Assembly (NCBI RefSeq): GCF_004664715.2
Contig: NC_051076.1
Span: forward strand, 1,125,800 to 1,189,799
Reading direction: 5' to 3'
DNA: 64,000 nucleotides
Origin: Peromyscus leucopus
Lineage: Eukaryota; Chordata; Mammalia; Rodentia; Cricetidae
This document shows, piece after piece, positions 10,115 to 21,390 of this stretch; the stretch's first letter is position 1, and each line of letters starts with the position of its first letter. The notes under the pieces are model-generated. The model made no database searches. It saw only the letters and a program-made list of their open reading frames with translations, and was not told the origin of the DNA. A program made the position numbers and the translations under genes.

Positions 10115-10526
10115 TGTAGGCCCCAGGGAAACACTGAAAGAAGACCCCAGACTCAGATAGTATGCAAAAATAAAGAGCATTTATTATACCATCTGCATGT
10201 GGGGTCACTCATCTGCTCAAAATGGTGGCAACTCCAAGAGGGACATACAACCTCCTTTTAAGCACAGCTAAAGGGAGTTTCAGGGTCAGTTTCTTTCCCT
10301 ACAAAATGAAGGGGTTAAACTTTTCCACTTTCACAACTGAATTAGGTTCCAGTTCTCTGAGGACAAAAAGGTGTCTTTTCCAACAAAGGACCATTTATCT
10401 ACAAGACCCTTACATCCAGGGTGGAGGGAGGAACAAACACAGAGGGTCTAAGTCAGGCTCACTGTGTCTCAAGGACGAACCCAGCAGCCCCTTCTGAGTC
10501 ACATCCAAGCTTGTGCAGACGTGTCA
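10115..10526 (-). mobile_element. ERVK-like LTR, antisense
   Basis: In reverse it reads TGACACGTCTGCACAAGCTT, then the CAGAAGGGGCTGCTGGGTTC block, an AATAAATGCTCTTTATTTTT polyadenylation region (plus strand about 10168-10190), and ends in CCTGGGGCCTACA. TG...CA ends fit an LTR. I could not see a clean target duplication. No internal viral region is attached. Confidence 0.6.
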
Positions 10527-11101
10527 AAAAAATGATAAAACTAAGCGTCGGCCAATTAAAAATATACTAATGTAACTGCTGCTTGCTTAGCCAATTAGGA
10601 AAGATCAATACAGAATAAGGAGAGAATGGTAAAATAACTATAAGGATGTCTGAAAAAGTCAGCAGGAATCATACTCTTAATTATCTACTTGGAAATTCCT
10701 ATAATACTCTGTAGGTTTTTAAGAAAGGTTTTGACAGAAATGCCCAGTTACTCTTCAATATAAAAATGTCTCTAGCTGTCTGACCACTTGGTTAATAGTA
10801 TTAGGCTAAGAAATTATTTCTCTTAACATTTGAAGTCTATTTCTTTTTAACATTTCTTTGAAATGTTCACATCATTTTAATTTTATTATTGGATTAGGAT
10901 GTTTACCTCTGATTTTGAAATTTTGTGATAAAGAATATTCTGGATATTTTCAATTATGTTGGACATTTAATATCTATTTCAGATAATACAGATTCTCTGA
11001 GAGGGAGGGCTTCATTTGGTCCTGTCACCACCTCTGTGCTTTGGGGAGGACTCACTTATTCACTCAGTAATTCAGTATGTTACTCCTCCCCCAAGGCTTC
11101 A
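10527..11101. other. Non-coding sequence, no gene seen
   Basis: AT-rich; nothing recognised. Confidence 0.4.
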
Positions 11102-11538
11102 GGATTCTATGGTGATAGTTATAGCATTGAACAGAACACTCTATCCTGGAATAACAGATCCTGTGGTGATGGTTACAACATGAGCAGAACACTCCATCCT
11201 GGAATCTAACAGATTCTGTGGTGATTTTACAGCATGGACAGATCACTCTATTCTGGAATCTAACAGATTCTGTGGTGAACAGAACACTCCATCTTGGAAT
11301 CTAACAGATCCTGTAGTGATGGTTACAACATGAACAGATCACTCTGTCCTGGAACTAACAGATTCTGTGGTGAACAGAACACTCTATCCTGGAATCTAAC
11401 AGATTCTGTGGTGAACAGAACACTCCATCCTGGAGTCTAACAGATTCTGTGGTGAACAGAACACTCCATCCTGGAATCTGACAGATCCTGTGGTGATGGT
11501 TACAGAATGGACAGAAAACTCTATTCTAGAATCTAACA
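11102..11538 (+). repeat. Minisatellite with short and long unit forms
   Basis: About nine units built on TCTAACAGATTCTGTGGTGA and ACAGAACACTCCATCCTGGA. The short form is about 41 bp; the long form adds a TGGTTACAACATG-type insert after GTGA. Long and short forms are interspersed and diverged by a few substitutions each. Confidence 0.9.
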
Positions 11539-13605
11539 ACTGGCTGTTGGGTTTTTCTGATTGAGCTTTTAATTTTCTTCCTGTTATTCATCTTTTTAGC
11601 TATTTTATGAAAGATTGCCTTGGTTTCATCTTTCAGTTCTGTAACTTACTTGATTTTAATTTCTCTCTCTCTTTTTTTAAATTTCCCTTCTGTACTTCCT
11701 TGTGCTCTGCTTTGCCAGCATCTTGTTTTTTTAATCTCTTTGAAAAGGTGTCATTTTAAAACACATTGTCTATTATGTGCATATTTATTATTCATCTTTT
11801 GATTATTGTGAGTTTCTGTCACGTTGTTAGCTGCCCCTAAATGCCTGGTGACCCTTGTATGTGTGTCCATGTTTAAACACTGAAATTCTGGTTAGACCCT
11901 TGTCTACACTCGTGAGTTTATAATGTAGCAAGCTGTTCTATAGTGAAGTACAGACAGGAGACAAAAGAGAGAAAAAAGTGGAACTGAAACTGCATGTGAA
12001 TGTTGGGTTCCTTATTTACCAAGATGAACATTATAAGCTTAATTCTGTAATTCCTGGGAACCTAGATGATGTTCATGTCTGAGACAAGATTTCCTAGTCA
12101 CTCGCTTTAGTATTGGAGGCTAATTGTCCTTATTCTATTGTCTGTTATGGCTTCTATGTTATGTTTATTTTACTTTTAATGGCTGAGCATTTGTCTGTTG
12201 CTTCCACTTGCCATGCCCATTGCTAATGTAATTCCCTTCTTACTTTCTGAATATAAACATCAAGCAATGACTCTAGCTAATTATTCTTGTACTGTTTGGG
12301 GAATTGCTGAGCTCTAATATCCTGAAATCAGCTGTAGCTCCAAAATGAGTCACTTGACATTATATATTTAAGGGCATTTTCCCTCTCCTTCTCTTCTCTT
12401 TTTAAAATACTGAGTTTTTGTCATAGGGCACAGAGAAGGGGTAACATACAGCATAGCTCTCCTCCATCACTTCCCCTTCCACTCAGCAATTGTGTGTTAT
12501 GCGTGTGTTATGAATCAGAAGCCTCTGTGAGAAAACAGCAACACTCTCACCCGCGTGAGTCTTCGTCCTTTGGGTAGTGCAGATGTCATACTGGTGCCAA
12601 TACATGTTCCACGTGAAAAATGTGATCCGAGCCTGTGAGGGAGTTCAGAGAGAGCTTTCTACTCTGGCATTTTAGGAGAACAGAACATTCACTGCACTTT
12701 TTAAAAAAACCCTGCGAGTGCTTGAATGAGTTTGAAAGTAATCTTAATTACTGTTGATAAGAAAGCAAGAGTCCAAGTGGAATGTGGGATAAGATGCTCT
12801 TAAGTGTTTCATGCAAAACACCTGAATTTTTGCTGCTTTGCTGTTGGGGAGGAATGTTTTGCTCTGAAGGCCTCAAAACTTAGGTGCTTTTGTTTACAGC
12901 ATTTCAAGCTCTTAGAAAGGAAGGAAATGGGGAGGTAAATTGGATGGTAGAGAACAAAGGAAATACTTTTAAGCCCACTTTCCTCTTGGGGGGAAGTGTG
13001 GAAAGCCAGATCTCTAGTTGTCTGAGCAATTTTCACCTGTGTGTGGGACTGCGGAAGGTAAGAGGCAGCCTCTGTCATTTCAAACATCAGGAGAATGCTC
13101 TCACTAGGACAGTCCCGGGAATGTAGCTGCTGATATTGGCCCCAGAGTACACCAGCTCTGCTCATAGCAAGTTCTGGGAGCCTCGACCAGGAGCCCACTT
13201 ACTACAGGGGGATGTGCTCCGCAGTTATCACAGGCCAGGAGGGAGAGCTACATCTAACAGATGGGCAAACACAAAATGCTGAAGATTGTGGATTAATGAG
13301 TGGCTGTCCATGATTGACAGACATAGGAGGTAAATTGACAGAATCCAGGATTTCAAAAGTTTGACTGTTTCTTTCAATTCAGATCAGCTATGTCCAAGAA
13401 ATCAAGGAGTTTGAAGTACAGAGATGGGACAGTATAACATAGACCGTGATTGGCATACCTTACTCGCTGAGGTTCGTGCAGACTTCAGGACTGTGACATT
13501 CCAGAGGTCCCAGCTGTCAACTGTTGACCTTAATTCCTTGGCAAATGCAGTCCTATTGAGAAAGTCCTTTCCTACATCGATGTTTTGTAGGGTACTGCCT
13601 AAGTT
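11539..13605. other. Non-coding sequence, no gene seen
   Basis: The T-rich part at 11545-11900 may be an old L1 remnant but I cannot assign it. Opposed frames at 12809-13198 (129 codons, minus) and 12884-13126 (80 codons, plus) overlap in antisense and have no domain. A GGAAGGTAAGAGG donor-like site at about 13050 has no matching acceptor I can see. Confidence 0.4.
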
Positions 13606-13748
13606 TTTGTTCGTGTTTTCTGAGACAGTGTCTTTCACTGGTCTGGAACCCATCAGAATAGGTTCTGTTGGCCACTGAGCACCAGGTATTTCTCCTGCCC
13701 CTGCCCTCTCAGTGCTAAGATTACAAGCAAGAGCCACTATGCCCAACT
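13606..13748 (-). repeat. Old B1-type SINE
   Basis: Reverse-strand B1 order: TTCTGAGACAGTGTCTTTCA, a GGTCTGGAACCCA block, then CAGTGCTAAGATTACAAGCA and AGAGCCACTATGCCCAAC. It is heavily diverged. Confidence 0.65.
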
Positions 13749-13957
13749 TGTCTGTTTGCTTTCTAAATGAGCTCCTCTGGATCTAACTGAGGGCCAACAC
13801 ACTTGTGAGTCAAGTACTTTACTAATGGAGATGTCTCATGTGTCCCAAATGATACTTTTCTTAATGAGTACAAATGATTTTTGCCAAGTTCATGTCATGA
13901 GAATATATTGGTAAAAGATAGTTGTTTCCAAAGAAAATTCTGCAGAGCCTGTGAGCA

Positions 13958-14138
13958 CCATAGCTGTAATATACCATAGCTGTATTGTATCATTAGCTAT
14001 ATTATATCATAGCTGTATTATATCATAGCTGTATTATACCATAGCTGTATTATACCATTAGCTATATTATATCATAGCTGTATTATACCATAACTGTATT
14101 ATACCATAGATGTATTATATCATAGCTGCATTATGCCA
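13958..14138 (+). repeat. AT-rich minisatellite, about 16-17 bp unit
   Basis: About eleven units of CATAGCTGTATTATAC with TATC/TACC and TTAGCTATATT variants. Some blocks of several units recur as a group. Confidence 0.9.
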
Positions 14139-14600
14139 TCTCCTCCTCCATGTAGCCATGAAGTCATAGTAAGACCTCAAATATCCAAGAAATAGATTAG
14201 TGCAAATAAACTCAAATACTTACCAGTTAAAGAAAGTGAATTGACATTGCAGCACTTTAATTAAAACCCCTTAACACAAACTAGAGCTCTAAGAGAAATC
14301 CTCTTCTGAATAAACACTTGTAATCATTAGCCATATTTAAAATAAGAGAAAAATCTGTGATTGTAGATGCCATTTCATTAAATTCTTTCTCTTTATAGAG
14401 AAAACCAAGGCCCCCAGTGTGAAGAATCTGCCCGACCACACAGTGGATTAGCACTACAAATCCCACTCAGATGGCTTTTCTTCCATTCCTATCCTTTCCC
14501 TTAGAAAAATTCTTATAATTATTGAAATCTGAGAAAGGGAAAAAAGAGATCAAAAATCACTTTTATTATTAAAAGAACAAAACTGATGCCTAATTGCTTT
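14139..14600. other. Non-coding sequence, no gene seen
   Basis: Nothing recognised. Confidence 0.4.
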
Positions 14601-14655
14601 GGGGAGAGAGGGGGAGGGGGAGGGGGAGAGGGAGAGGGAGAGGGAGAGGGAAAGA
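14601..14655 (+). repeat. (GGGAGA)n purine microsatellite
   Basis: G/A-only tract with GGGGGA then GGGAGA units. Confidence 0.95.
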
Positions 14656-15312
14656 GCAGGACTCACCAATTATATGACAGTTCTCTCTGATAAAAGCCAA
14701 ATCACAAAAGTGTCAAGGGCTTCCTGTGCCATTGCTGAACATCTGTTAAGCAGTTCTACCTTATATAAATGTAATGCCTTACAGACTAATGTGGGATCTC
14801 TCTTTCACCTGGGACTGAAGAATTGTGTCATCAAAAATGAACCAAAAGAAGGCTTGTAATGCTTTCATAATGAAGAATGAATTTTAAACGTCAAAGTAAT
14901 GTAATCAAGAGCCAGAAAACATTTAACCAACATTAACTATGTAAGCGAAAAGGTCACAGAATATGTCACCCAGCTTGACACCTGGCCATGTTCATGTAGC
15001 AGTTACTGGTCTCTTACTGGGAGGCAGGGATTGCACCAGGCCTTGCCATCAGCCTGGGCATTTAATAAAAACCACTCTCTACTTCAGTGGATCAGCTATG
15101 AGACTCCTTAAAAAGAAATACAAATTTCAGAAGTTTCAGTCAAAATACAGGCAAATTATTTAGATAGATTCATATGCTAAGAAAAAACAGTTTGATATGC
15201 AATATTTAAAAGACTTTTAAACACACTTTTAAGTCAACGAAGTAAGCAACTGACCCTCTTGATTACATGGACTTGTAAAAAGAGCAAGGATCATATTTGT
15301 TTTAGCACTTTC
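14656..15312. other. Non-coding sequence, no gene seen
   Basis: Nothing recognised. Confidence 0.4.
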
Positions 15313-15679
15313 TGTGGGGGCTCAAGGGGCTTCCTAGTGAGACCTTACTCAAGGTCAGGGAATCTGAGCTGGCTTTACCCAGCAGGGTTGCATTGTGGGA
15401 TGATTTGGCCACAGACGTGGTTACCAAGTGTTTTGAAGGGTCCACACTTGGCTGAACATTGTGTTTTGATCTTGAGAGGGGGAGGTCTTTTGCCTCGCCC
15501 TTTGGCATTGTATAAAAAGCCCTTTGGAATAAACCTTGAGGCAACTGGGTATTGACCCAGGACCTTTCTGAAGCTATCCTGTGTCTCTGTCTTTCTTAAT
15601 CATCTTTCTATCTCTCATTTCTTCATTCCTGTCTCCTCCCCTCAAGAACACTTTGACAGGTCGGAGCTGGACTCCAACA
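15313..15679 (+). mobile_element. Family K ERVK/IAP-like LTR
   Basis: Starts TGTGGGGGCTCAAGGGGCTT and ends GAGCTGGACTCCAACA (TG...CA). A TATA box (TATAAAAAG) lies at 15511-15519 and AATAAA at 15528-15533; pyrimidine-rich R/U5 follows. It shares CACTTGGCTG, GGAGGTCTTTTGC and the TTGGCAT-to-TATA block with 34056-34330. I see no clear target duplication, so the ends may be off by a few bases. No coding region attached. Confidence 0.65.
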
Positions 15680-16473
15680 GACTCCCATAATTCTCAAATT
15701 TAGAATATTTTAAAATTGGATGTAGTATTTAATCCTGAGAGCCAGAAAGTATTGACAAATGATGCTCTCGGATTTCTATGTAACTCCAAGGAAAAGCAAA
15801 AGAATAATGTATTTTCCTGACAGTTTAATGGTGTTGGTGACACAGAATCTGGTTTGTACAGTGAAACAGGTCATAATTAAACCAGGGTGGAATGAATTAA
15901 TCCACAATTTTCCTTTGCTACCAAATGATTATGTCTCCAGCTTTCACAATTAGAATACAAGATTTTCCACCTTAAATTCACTTTCTATTTCCTACTATAA
16001 ATAAAGCAATCACATATATGTAAATTGTTTTAGGTGTTAAATATACATACAGAGGATTTTTATACTTGGAGTTTAGGTGAGCAGGAACTCAGTGACCTCA
16101 CCAAGAACTTCTTCAATTTTGTTGTGCTTTGTTCTAGTTTTGTGGATGATAAGTTCAATTCCTGCTTTTCCATCATTATAAGATATGCCCTGCGGTACAC
16201 CTTTAATACCAGCTCAGCATCTCTGCCTGCGTCTTTGTATACTAGTAATTCAATCTTTCTAATTCTTCTAATCATTGTGCTACGTAAGTTACATGAGCTG
16301 TATAATCTGTAAATATCAAGCGCCTTTCTGTAAAGGAAAAAGGCCTAAAAAAAAAATCTTGATTTCATCAGTAATGATTAGTGTATTTTACATTTGCATG
16401 CCATCTACTTTGTCTCTGCCCATATTAATTTAATATTATATAGTTTTCTACTTACAAATCATACCTACCATGA
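15680..16473. other. Non-coding sequence, no gene seen
   Basis: AT-rich. Overlapping frames at 16034-16312 on both strands are not recognisable. Confidence 0.4.
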
Positions 16474-16610
16474 GCTCATATCTATAATCTCAACACTTAG
16501 GAAGCAGAGGCAGGAGAACTTGCCATGAGTTGCAGGCTTGCCTGAGCTATGTAGAAAGATTCTATTTCAAAACAAAAACAAGAACTAAACAAAACAAAAA
16601 ATTCAACCTA
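16474..16610 (+). repeat. B1-type SINE, diverged
   Basis: TAATCTCAACACTTAGGAAG, CAGAGGCAGGAGAACTTG, GCTTGCCTGAGCTATGTAGA and a TTTCAAAACAAAAACAAG A-rich tail follow B1 order. Confidence 0.75.
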
Positions 16611-16697
16611 ACAATAACAAAACCAGCTGCCAAGTATAGTTCCTTCATCTTGACATTTCTTCTAAGGCATACAATTCCTCATACTCAGCTTTGAGTA

Positions 16698-16716
16698 TTT
16701 TTTTTTTTTTTTTTAA
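16698..16716. repeat. Poly(T) run
   Basis: Uninterrupted T tract of about 18 bases with no adjacent SINE body recognised. Confidence 0.8.
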
Positions 16717-16920
16717 GTATTGAAGAAGAAAACTTCTCTAAGTAACACATCAACCAAGAGTTATGCTTAGAAATCACAGGAAGGACAAAACATCACAGAA
16801 TTTACCCACCAGTGGCATTTTCATGTTTCTGGAATGCTATTCTAGTATTGAGTATTCTTATGAAAAACACAAATCTTAAACAACTTTTATGATATTTCAT
16901 AGCTCTTTTTTAAAGCTAGT

Positions 16921-17073
16921 TTTTGTCGTTGTGTTGTTTGTTTTTCAAGACAGGGTTTCTCTGTGTAGCCCTGGCTGTCCTGGAACTCACTTGGAAGACC
17001 AGGGTGGCAGAGATCAGCCTACCTTGGCCTTCCAAGCGCTAGGATTAAAGGTGTGAGCCACCACTGCCTGGCT
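16921..17073 (-). repeat. B1 SINE
   Basis: Reverse-strand B1: AAGACAGGGTTTCTCTGTGT, CTGGCTGTCCTGGAACTCAC, CCAAGCGCTAGGATTAAAGG and GCCACCACTGCCTGGC. Confidence 0.9.
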
Positions 17074-17195
17074 GTTAGGACTTTTGGTTTTTGTTGTTGC
17101 TGCTGCTGTTGTTATTTCACTTATTTTAAAAACCAATCCACATAGATGTGGGAGAACTTCACAAAACTTTGATATAAGGCTAAATAATTATGTCC

Positions 17196-17404
17196 CATCA
17201 CGATTCCACAGAGTGTGCCCGTCACACTCCACAGAGTGTGCCCGTCAAGAATCCACAGAGTGTGCCCGTCACCACTCCACAGAGTGTGCCCGTCACCACT
17301 CCACAGAGTGTGCCCGTCACCACTCCACAGAGTGTGCCCGTCACGAATCCAGAGAGTGTGCCCGTCACCACTCCACAGAGTGTGCCCGTCATCACTCCAC
17401 AGAA
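17196..17404 (+). repeat. 24-bp minisatellite, open in several frames
   Basis: About nine units of CCACAGAGTGTGCCCGTCAC followed by four variable bases; one unit is 23 bp. Because 24 is divisible by 3 and the unit has no stop, long frames cross it: one (17084-17605, 173 codons) gives an STECARHH octapeptide repeat, another a PQSVPVTT repeat. No initiation context, splice site or flanking conserved domain supports coding. Unit-to-unit identity is high. Confidence 0.95.
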
Positions 17405-18427
17405 CCTCCTTGCCCTGATCCTTTTCCAGTTTTAGCTGAGATTCTGTATTACTTCATTTTGAAGACATTAGTTGGTTTGAGGGGAACTGTCCTTAATTTG
17501 CCTGTAAATGTGCCACTATTCACTATATTGTATGCTAGATTTTGTCTGTCCTGGGTCTTATCATTCATCTTGTTTCATTTCTTGATTTCACAAAGGAGAA
17601 AATGAATATGAAAGGTGTTAACAGCTGACAGAAATGATCAGACTTAAGAGTGGGTGGTTGGCCTTGAGTAGATTTTGTCATAAAATTTCCTATTGATGAG
17701 TGTGCACCTTGCATTTCTGATTGCATTGCTTTAACCCCTGAAGGTCTTCAATAAGTGTGGCACAGCTAAGCCCTGGGCACATATGAGTCCACCAGTGAGG
17801 CAGACATGGTGTTATATATCTCTTACTTGTTGAGGGGTGAAGTATGACATGAACATAAACACATCACTGACAAAGGAAAACAACACCACCACAGCCAACA
17901 AGGTTCTTGTCTGCACATCATTGTTAGGATATCAGGTTATATAAGCAAAAATAGGAAATGTATTTTATCATTATATCAGTATCATTTTGTCATAGCAATT
18001 CTTTCATCACTCAAAATTGTTAGGCATTTCTTTAGGGCTTGATTTTCAGAGAAGAGAAATAAAAACATAGTTTCTTACTATTTATTTTTAGAAGTACCAT
18101 AAAGACCTTTGATTTTAGAAAGATGAGCACAGATAACTTTTTGGATAGGGAAAAAAAAATCCCCAAAAAACAAAACAATAAAACACCTCCCAAACAATAC
18201 CAAACACTTAGAAACAAAGGCTGCTCCCAGGAGGCGTCACAGTCTGGCAGGCACTCCTGGCAAAGCAGAGATTTGTTTCATTTTATGGCAGAACATTTTG
18301 GCTCACTGCCCTTTGCTCATTCCTCAGAAACTGTACCCCAAAGAGACATAAGGACACACCCTCTTTAAGACAGCGTGTTTGCTGCTATTACTCTGGCTTT
18401 CAGACTTCTGTGTGTGTGTAGTAGGAG

Positions 18428-18429
<2 letters not shown>
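17405..18429. other. Non-coding sequence, no gene seen
   Basis: Nothing recognised. Confidence 0.4.

Positions 18430-18488
<59 letters not shown>
18430..18488. repeat. (CT)n microsatellite
   Basis: Uninterrupted TC dinucleotide tract, about 29 repeats. Confidence 0.97.
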
Positions 18489-18492
<4 letters not shown>

Positions 18493-19728
18493 GTTGCAAC
18501 ACACAGATTTGAAGATTTGAGAAATGTCCAAATCACACATCCCAACCTGCATTCCTGGGCACAGTTCATTGTACATTTGACCTGCTGTGTCTGTTAGTTG
18601 AGCTGGTGAAGGCTCCGCTTAGGTTTATTGAATTTCTTGTATATCTACAATGATTAATATAATGAAATACTTTTGGTCAGGGAAAATGCTATTGTTTTCT
18701 TTTTGCCCTCAATTGAAATGATGGATTTATATGGACCACATTCAGATACCCTTACTCTATGCCCTGGCCCTGTCTAAGGTAAGGAAAGTGTATATTCTTT
18801 GGACCACATTCTTCTCTGGTATCTGTAGCAGTGTACTGGGCAGCCGAGCCAGCCAGCCACAAAGCATATGCTGATGTTTCTTCCTGTGTTTAATTAACTA
18901 TGTGTTCATTTTTTTCCCTTTGGCAAAGTCCACACACATTATAAACAAAGAGTCGAGCCAGAAGTTATTTTTCTTCATCTGTTCTGCTCTGCAGGAATGT
19001 TTGGTAATACATCAAACAAAGTGGAGTTTTATAATAAGGCTCATTAATGAAGCTGGACAAGTCTGGACTCACTTTTTGCATCCCAATCTATTTGGTTTCT
19101 AGGATAACATTCTTTCCCTTATCTGTTACTATTTCCTAATTTCTAAATAGGAGAATTACACTAGATATTTTCCGTGCATCCTTTGATGAACTTGTAAAAA
19201 AAAAAATCTGAGTGTAAAGGTTCAAGGTATAAAAGTGATATTATCTCCAAGACATAGAATGGATTTCTTTGGCGATTGACTTTCCATTTGAGTTGCCTAA
19301 GGCTTCCTTCCCAAGCTCATTTCCATTGCATGACAAACTGAAGATATAAAAATAGTGAAATAGGATCTGGAAGGATCCTGGTGATCAGATTTTAGTTAGG
19401 AATGAATCCAAATCATTTTATCTCTTACTTCTGAATTCCCACTGATACGTACTAGGGCAATGCTGGAGAACAAATATGACTTTCCGGCTCAGTTCCACTT
19501 TTCCTTGGTTACTATTTTGACTAAATTAAATTATTTTGAATTTGAAACACTGATTCAGGTTGCACTTGTAATCCAAAACTACATCCCAACCCCCAACCAC
19601 TCTCCAGCATACTGTTTAGTTTAAAGCAAAGATAAATGGCCAAGTTTTATCTTTGGATATAACTCAGAATATTCAGTGGTAAAGCTTACAAGTGATAGCA
19701 TTTATAACTGTGGGCTATCTCTAGAGAG
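18489..19728. other. Non-coding sequence, no gene seen
   Basis: Nothing recognised. Confidence 0.4.
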
Positions 19729-19764
19729 AGGGAGGGAGGGAGGGAGGGAGGGAGGGAGGGAGGG
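19729..19764 (+). repeat. (GGGA)n microsatellite
   Basis: About eight or nine GGGA units embedded in a longer purine stretch. Confidence 0.95.
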
Positions 19765-20744
19765 AAAAGGAGGAAGGAGAAGGATTTGGGAAGCTTGGTC
19801 AGGGCCAATGCTAGAAATGCTGGCTTCTCGGGTTATAAGCACAATCAAAGGGTGAAATGGAGAAGAAATGTCCATGAGACCATTGCGAGTCTATGAAAAG
19901 GAATTCTGCTTAAGAGTTTAAACAAACGGAAAGTGGTAAGACCCTTTCTTTCTAGAGGATATGGCGAACAAGCTGCTGTGTTGACCTGGAGATCAGCATC
20001 CACAGAGCAAAGGCAGCGTCAGTGAGGCTGTGCTGGGCTGTTTCATGACTAAGTCCTTCTTCGCCTCCAAGCTAACACATGACAATCATCCTACTTCGAT
20101 GACATTCCATTTAATATCTGTGTATGTGTGTACGCACATATATGCACACACTTACTTATATTCCCAAACATAGGAAATAGAAATTGAGCTTAAATATTCC
20201 TTTTTCGTTATTATGAGAAATGATAAATAATTCTATTTCTGATTCCCTTCCAGTGTTAGAAAAAAAACAGTATAACCATAGTTCCTAGTAGAAGGGCATT
20301 TAAATAAAGCTATTTAGTTAACTTATGAAGTGTACTTGTTCATTTTAAGACTTTGTTTTAATTCAAACGTAACTGGGTAAGGCCGTAAAGGACACCATGG
20401 TATAAAATGTTATTTCTTTCCCTGAAATGATCAAAATCACCAATTTCTAAGAAAAGTTTTTGTGCTAGAAGCTGGTAGAAATTATAATCTAATGCCAAAC
20501 AGAAGCCATAGTCTAATGCCAATAGAAAATAAAAAGAATGCGGGAAGTGGAGACATTATTGCAGCGTTAGTGAATAAGATAAAGGCACTTTTAAGGTTGT
20601 AGCCATCAGCAAAAGGCTAGCAAAACAGCTTATTTGGAAAGAGTTTATTTTAGAAACATTAATCAGAAATCAATAAAATATAAATAAACACTCCTTATGT
20701 TGCCTGGGGAGCTGAGTTTCTGTTTCCTGGAAATTTTGTCTCCA
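19765..20744. other. Non-coding sequence, no gene seen
   Basis: AT-rich; a (TG)/(CA)-poor short alternating tract at about 20118-20150 only. Confidence 0.4.
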
Positions 20745-20870
20745 TGTGTTGTATAGTTCATCCTTGTGTTGTGTGGTTCCTTCCATGTGTTGTGTGTTCA
20801 TCCTCTGTGTTGCGTGGTTCCCTCCATGTGTTGTGTGTTCATCCTCTGTGTTGTATGGTTCCTTCTACCA
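20745..20870 (+). repeat. Minisatellite, dimeric unit of about 42 bp
   Basis: Alternating half-units GTGTTGTGTGGTTCCTTCCA and GTGTTGTGTGTTCATCCTCT, about three dimers. Confidence 0.85.
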
Positions 20871-20926
20871 CTTTGTAGCAACCGTGTTTTTAAAGGGCTG
20901 GACATTGTTCTCTCTCTCCCCCACCA

Positions 20927-21006
20927 TGTGCGTGCATGTGTGCGTGTGTGCGTGTGTGCGTGTGTGCGTGCGTGTGTATGTGCGTGCGTGCGTGCATGCG
21001 TGCATG

Positions 21007-21049
<43 letters not shown>

Positions 21050-21050
21050 A
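20927..21050. repeat. Compound (TG)n/(TGCG)n microsatellite
   Basis: Alternating purine-pyrimidine tract with GCGT and GCAT interruptions followed by a pure TG run at about 21009-21047. Confidence 0.95.
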
Positions 21051-21287
21051 TGCATGGTAGAGGTCAGAGGGCAGCTTCAAGTACCATTGCTCAGGCACCA
21101 TCCACTATTCTGCTGAAAGCAGGGTCTTTCTGTTTCTGGGGCTCACTGAAGCGAGGCTGGCTGGCCAGCGACCCTGGGAGTCTGTCATCTGTCTCCAGCT
21201 CTTAGCACCATGATCCCGCTTCGTTGAGATGAGCTCTGTGTATTGAATTCAAGACAAACATGTTGTGACTGCACTCCCTCTCCTTTG

Positions 21288-21390
21288 CTCTTCTTTCTCG
21301 GAGGTGCTGAGATTGAACCCAGGGCTCCATGAATGCCCCCGAACCATCCTTCCCTTGAGCTGCAGCTCCAACCCCTCTTATTTTTCTTTA
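21288..21390 (-). repeat. Rodent SINE fragment, B4/RSINE-like
   Basis: GGTGCTGAGATTGAACCCAG and GGGCTCCATGAATGC followed by TGAGCTGCAGCTCCAACCCC fits the reverse of tRNA/ID-type SINE segments. Exact family not assigned. Confidence 0.5.

Noticed and set aside
12809..13198. 129- and 80-codon opposed frames with a donor-like site
   Set aside because: Only a donor-like GTAAGA is visible, with no convincing acceptor or recognisable peptide.
17196..17404. CRISPR-like array
   Set aside because: Repeats are directly tandem with no unique spacers, and the DNA is mammalian; it is a minisatellite.
17084..17605. 173-codon frame with octapeptide repeat as a gene
   Set aside because: It is produced by a stop-free 24-bp minisatellite that is open in other frames too; the flanks carry no domain or splice context.
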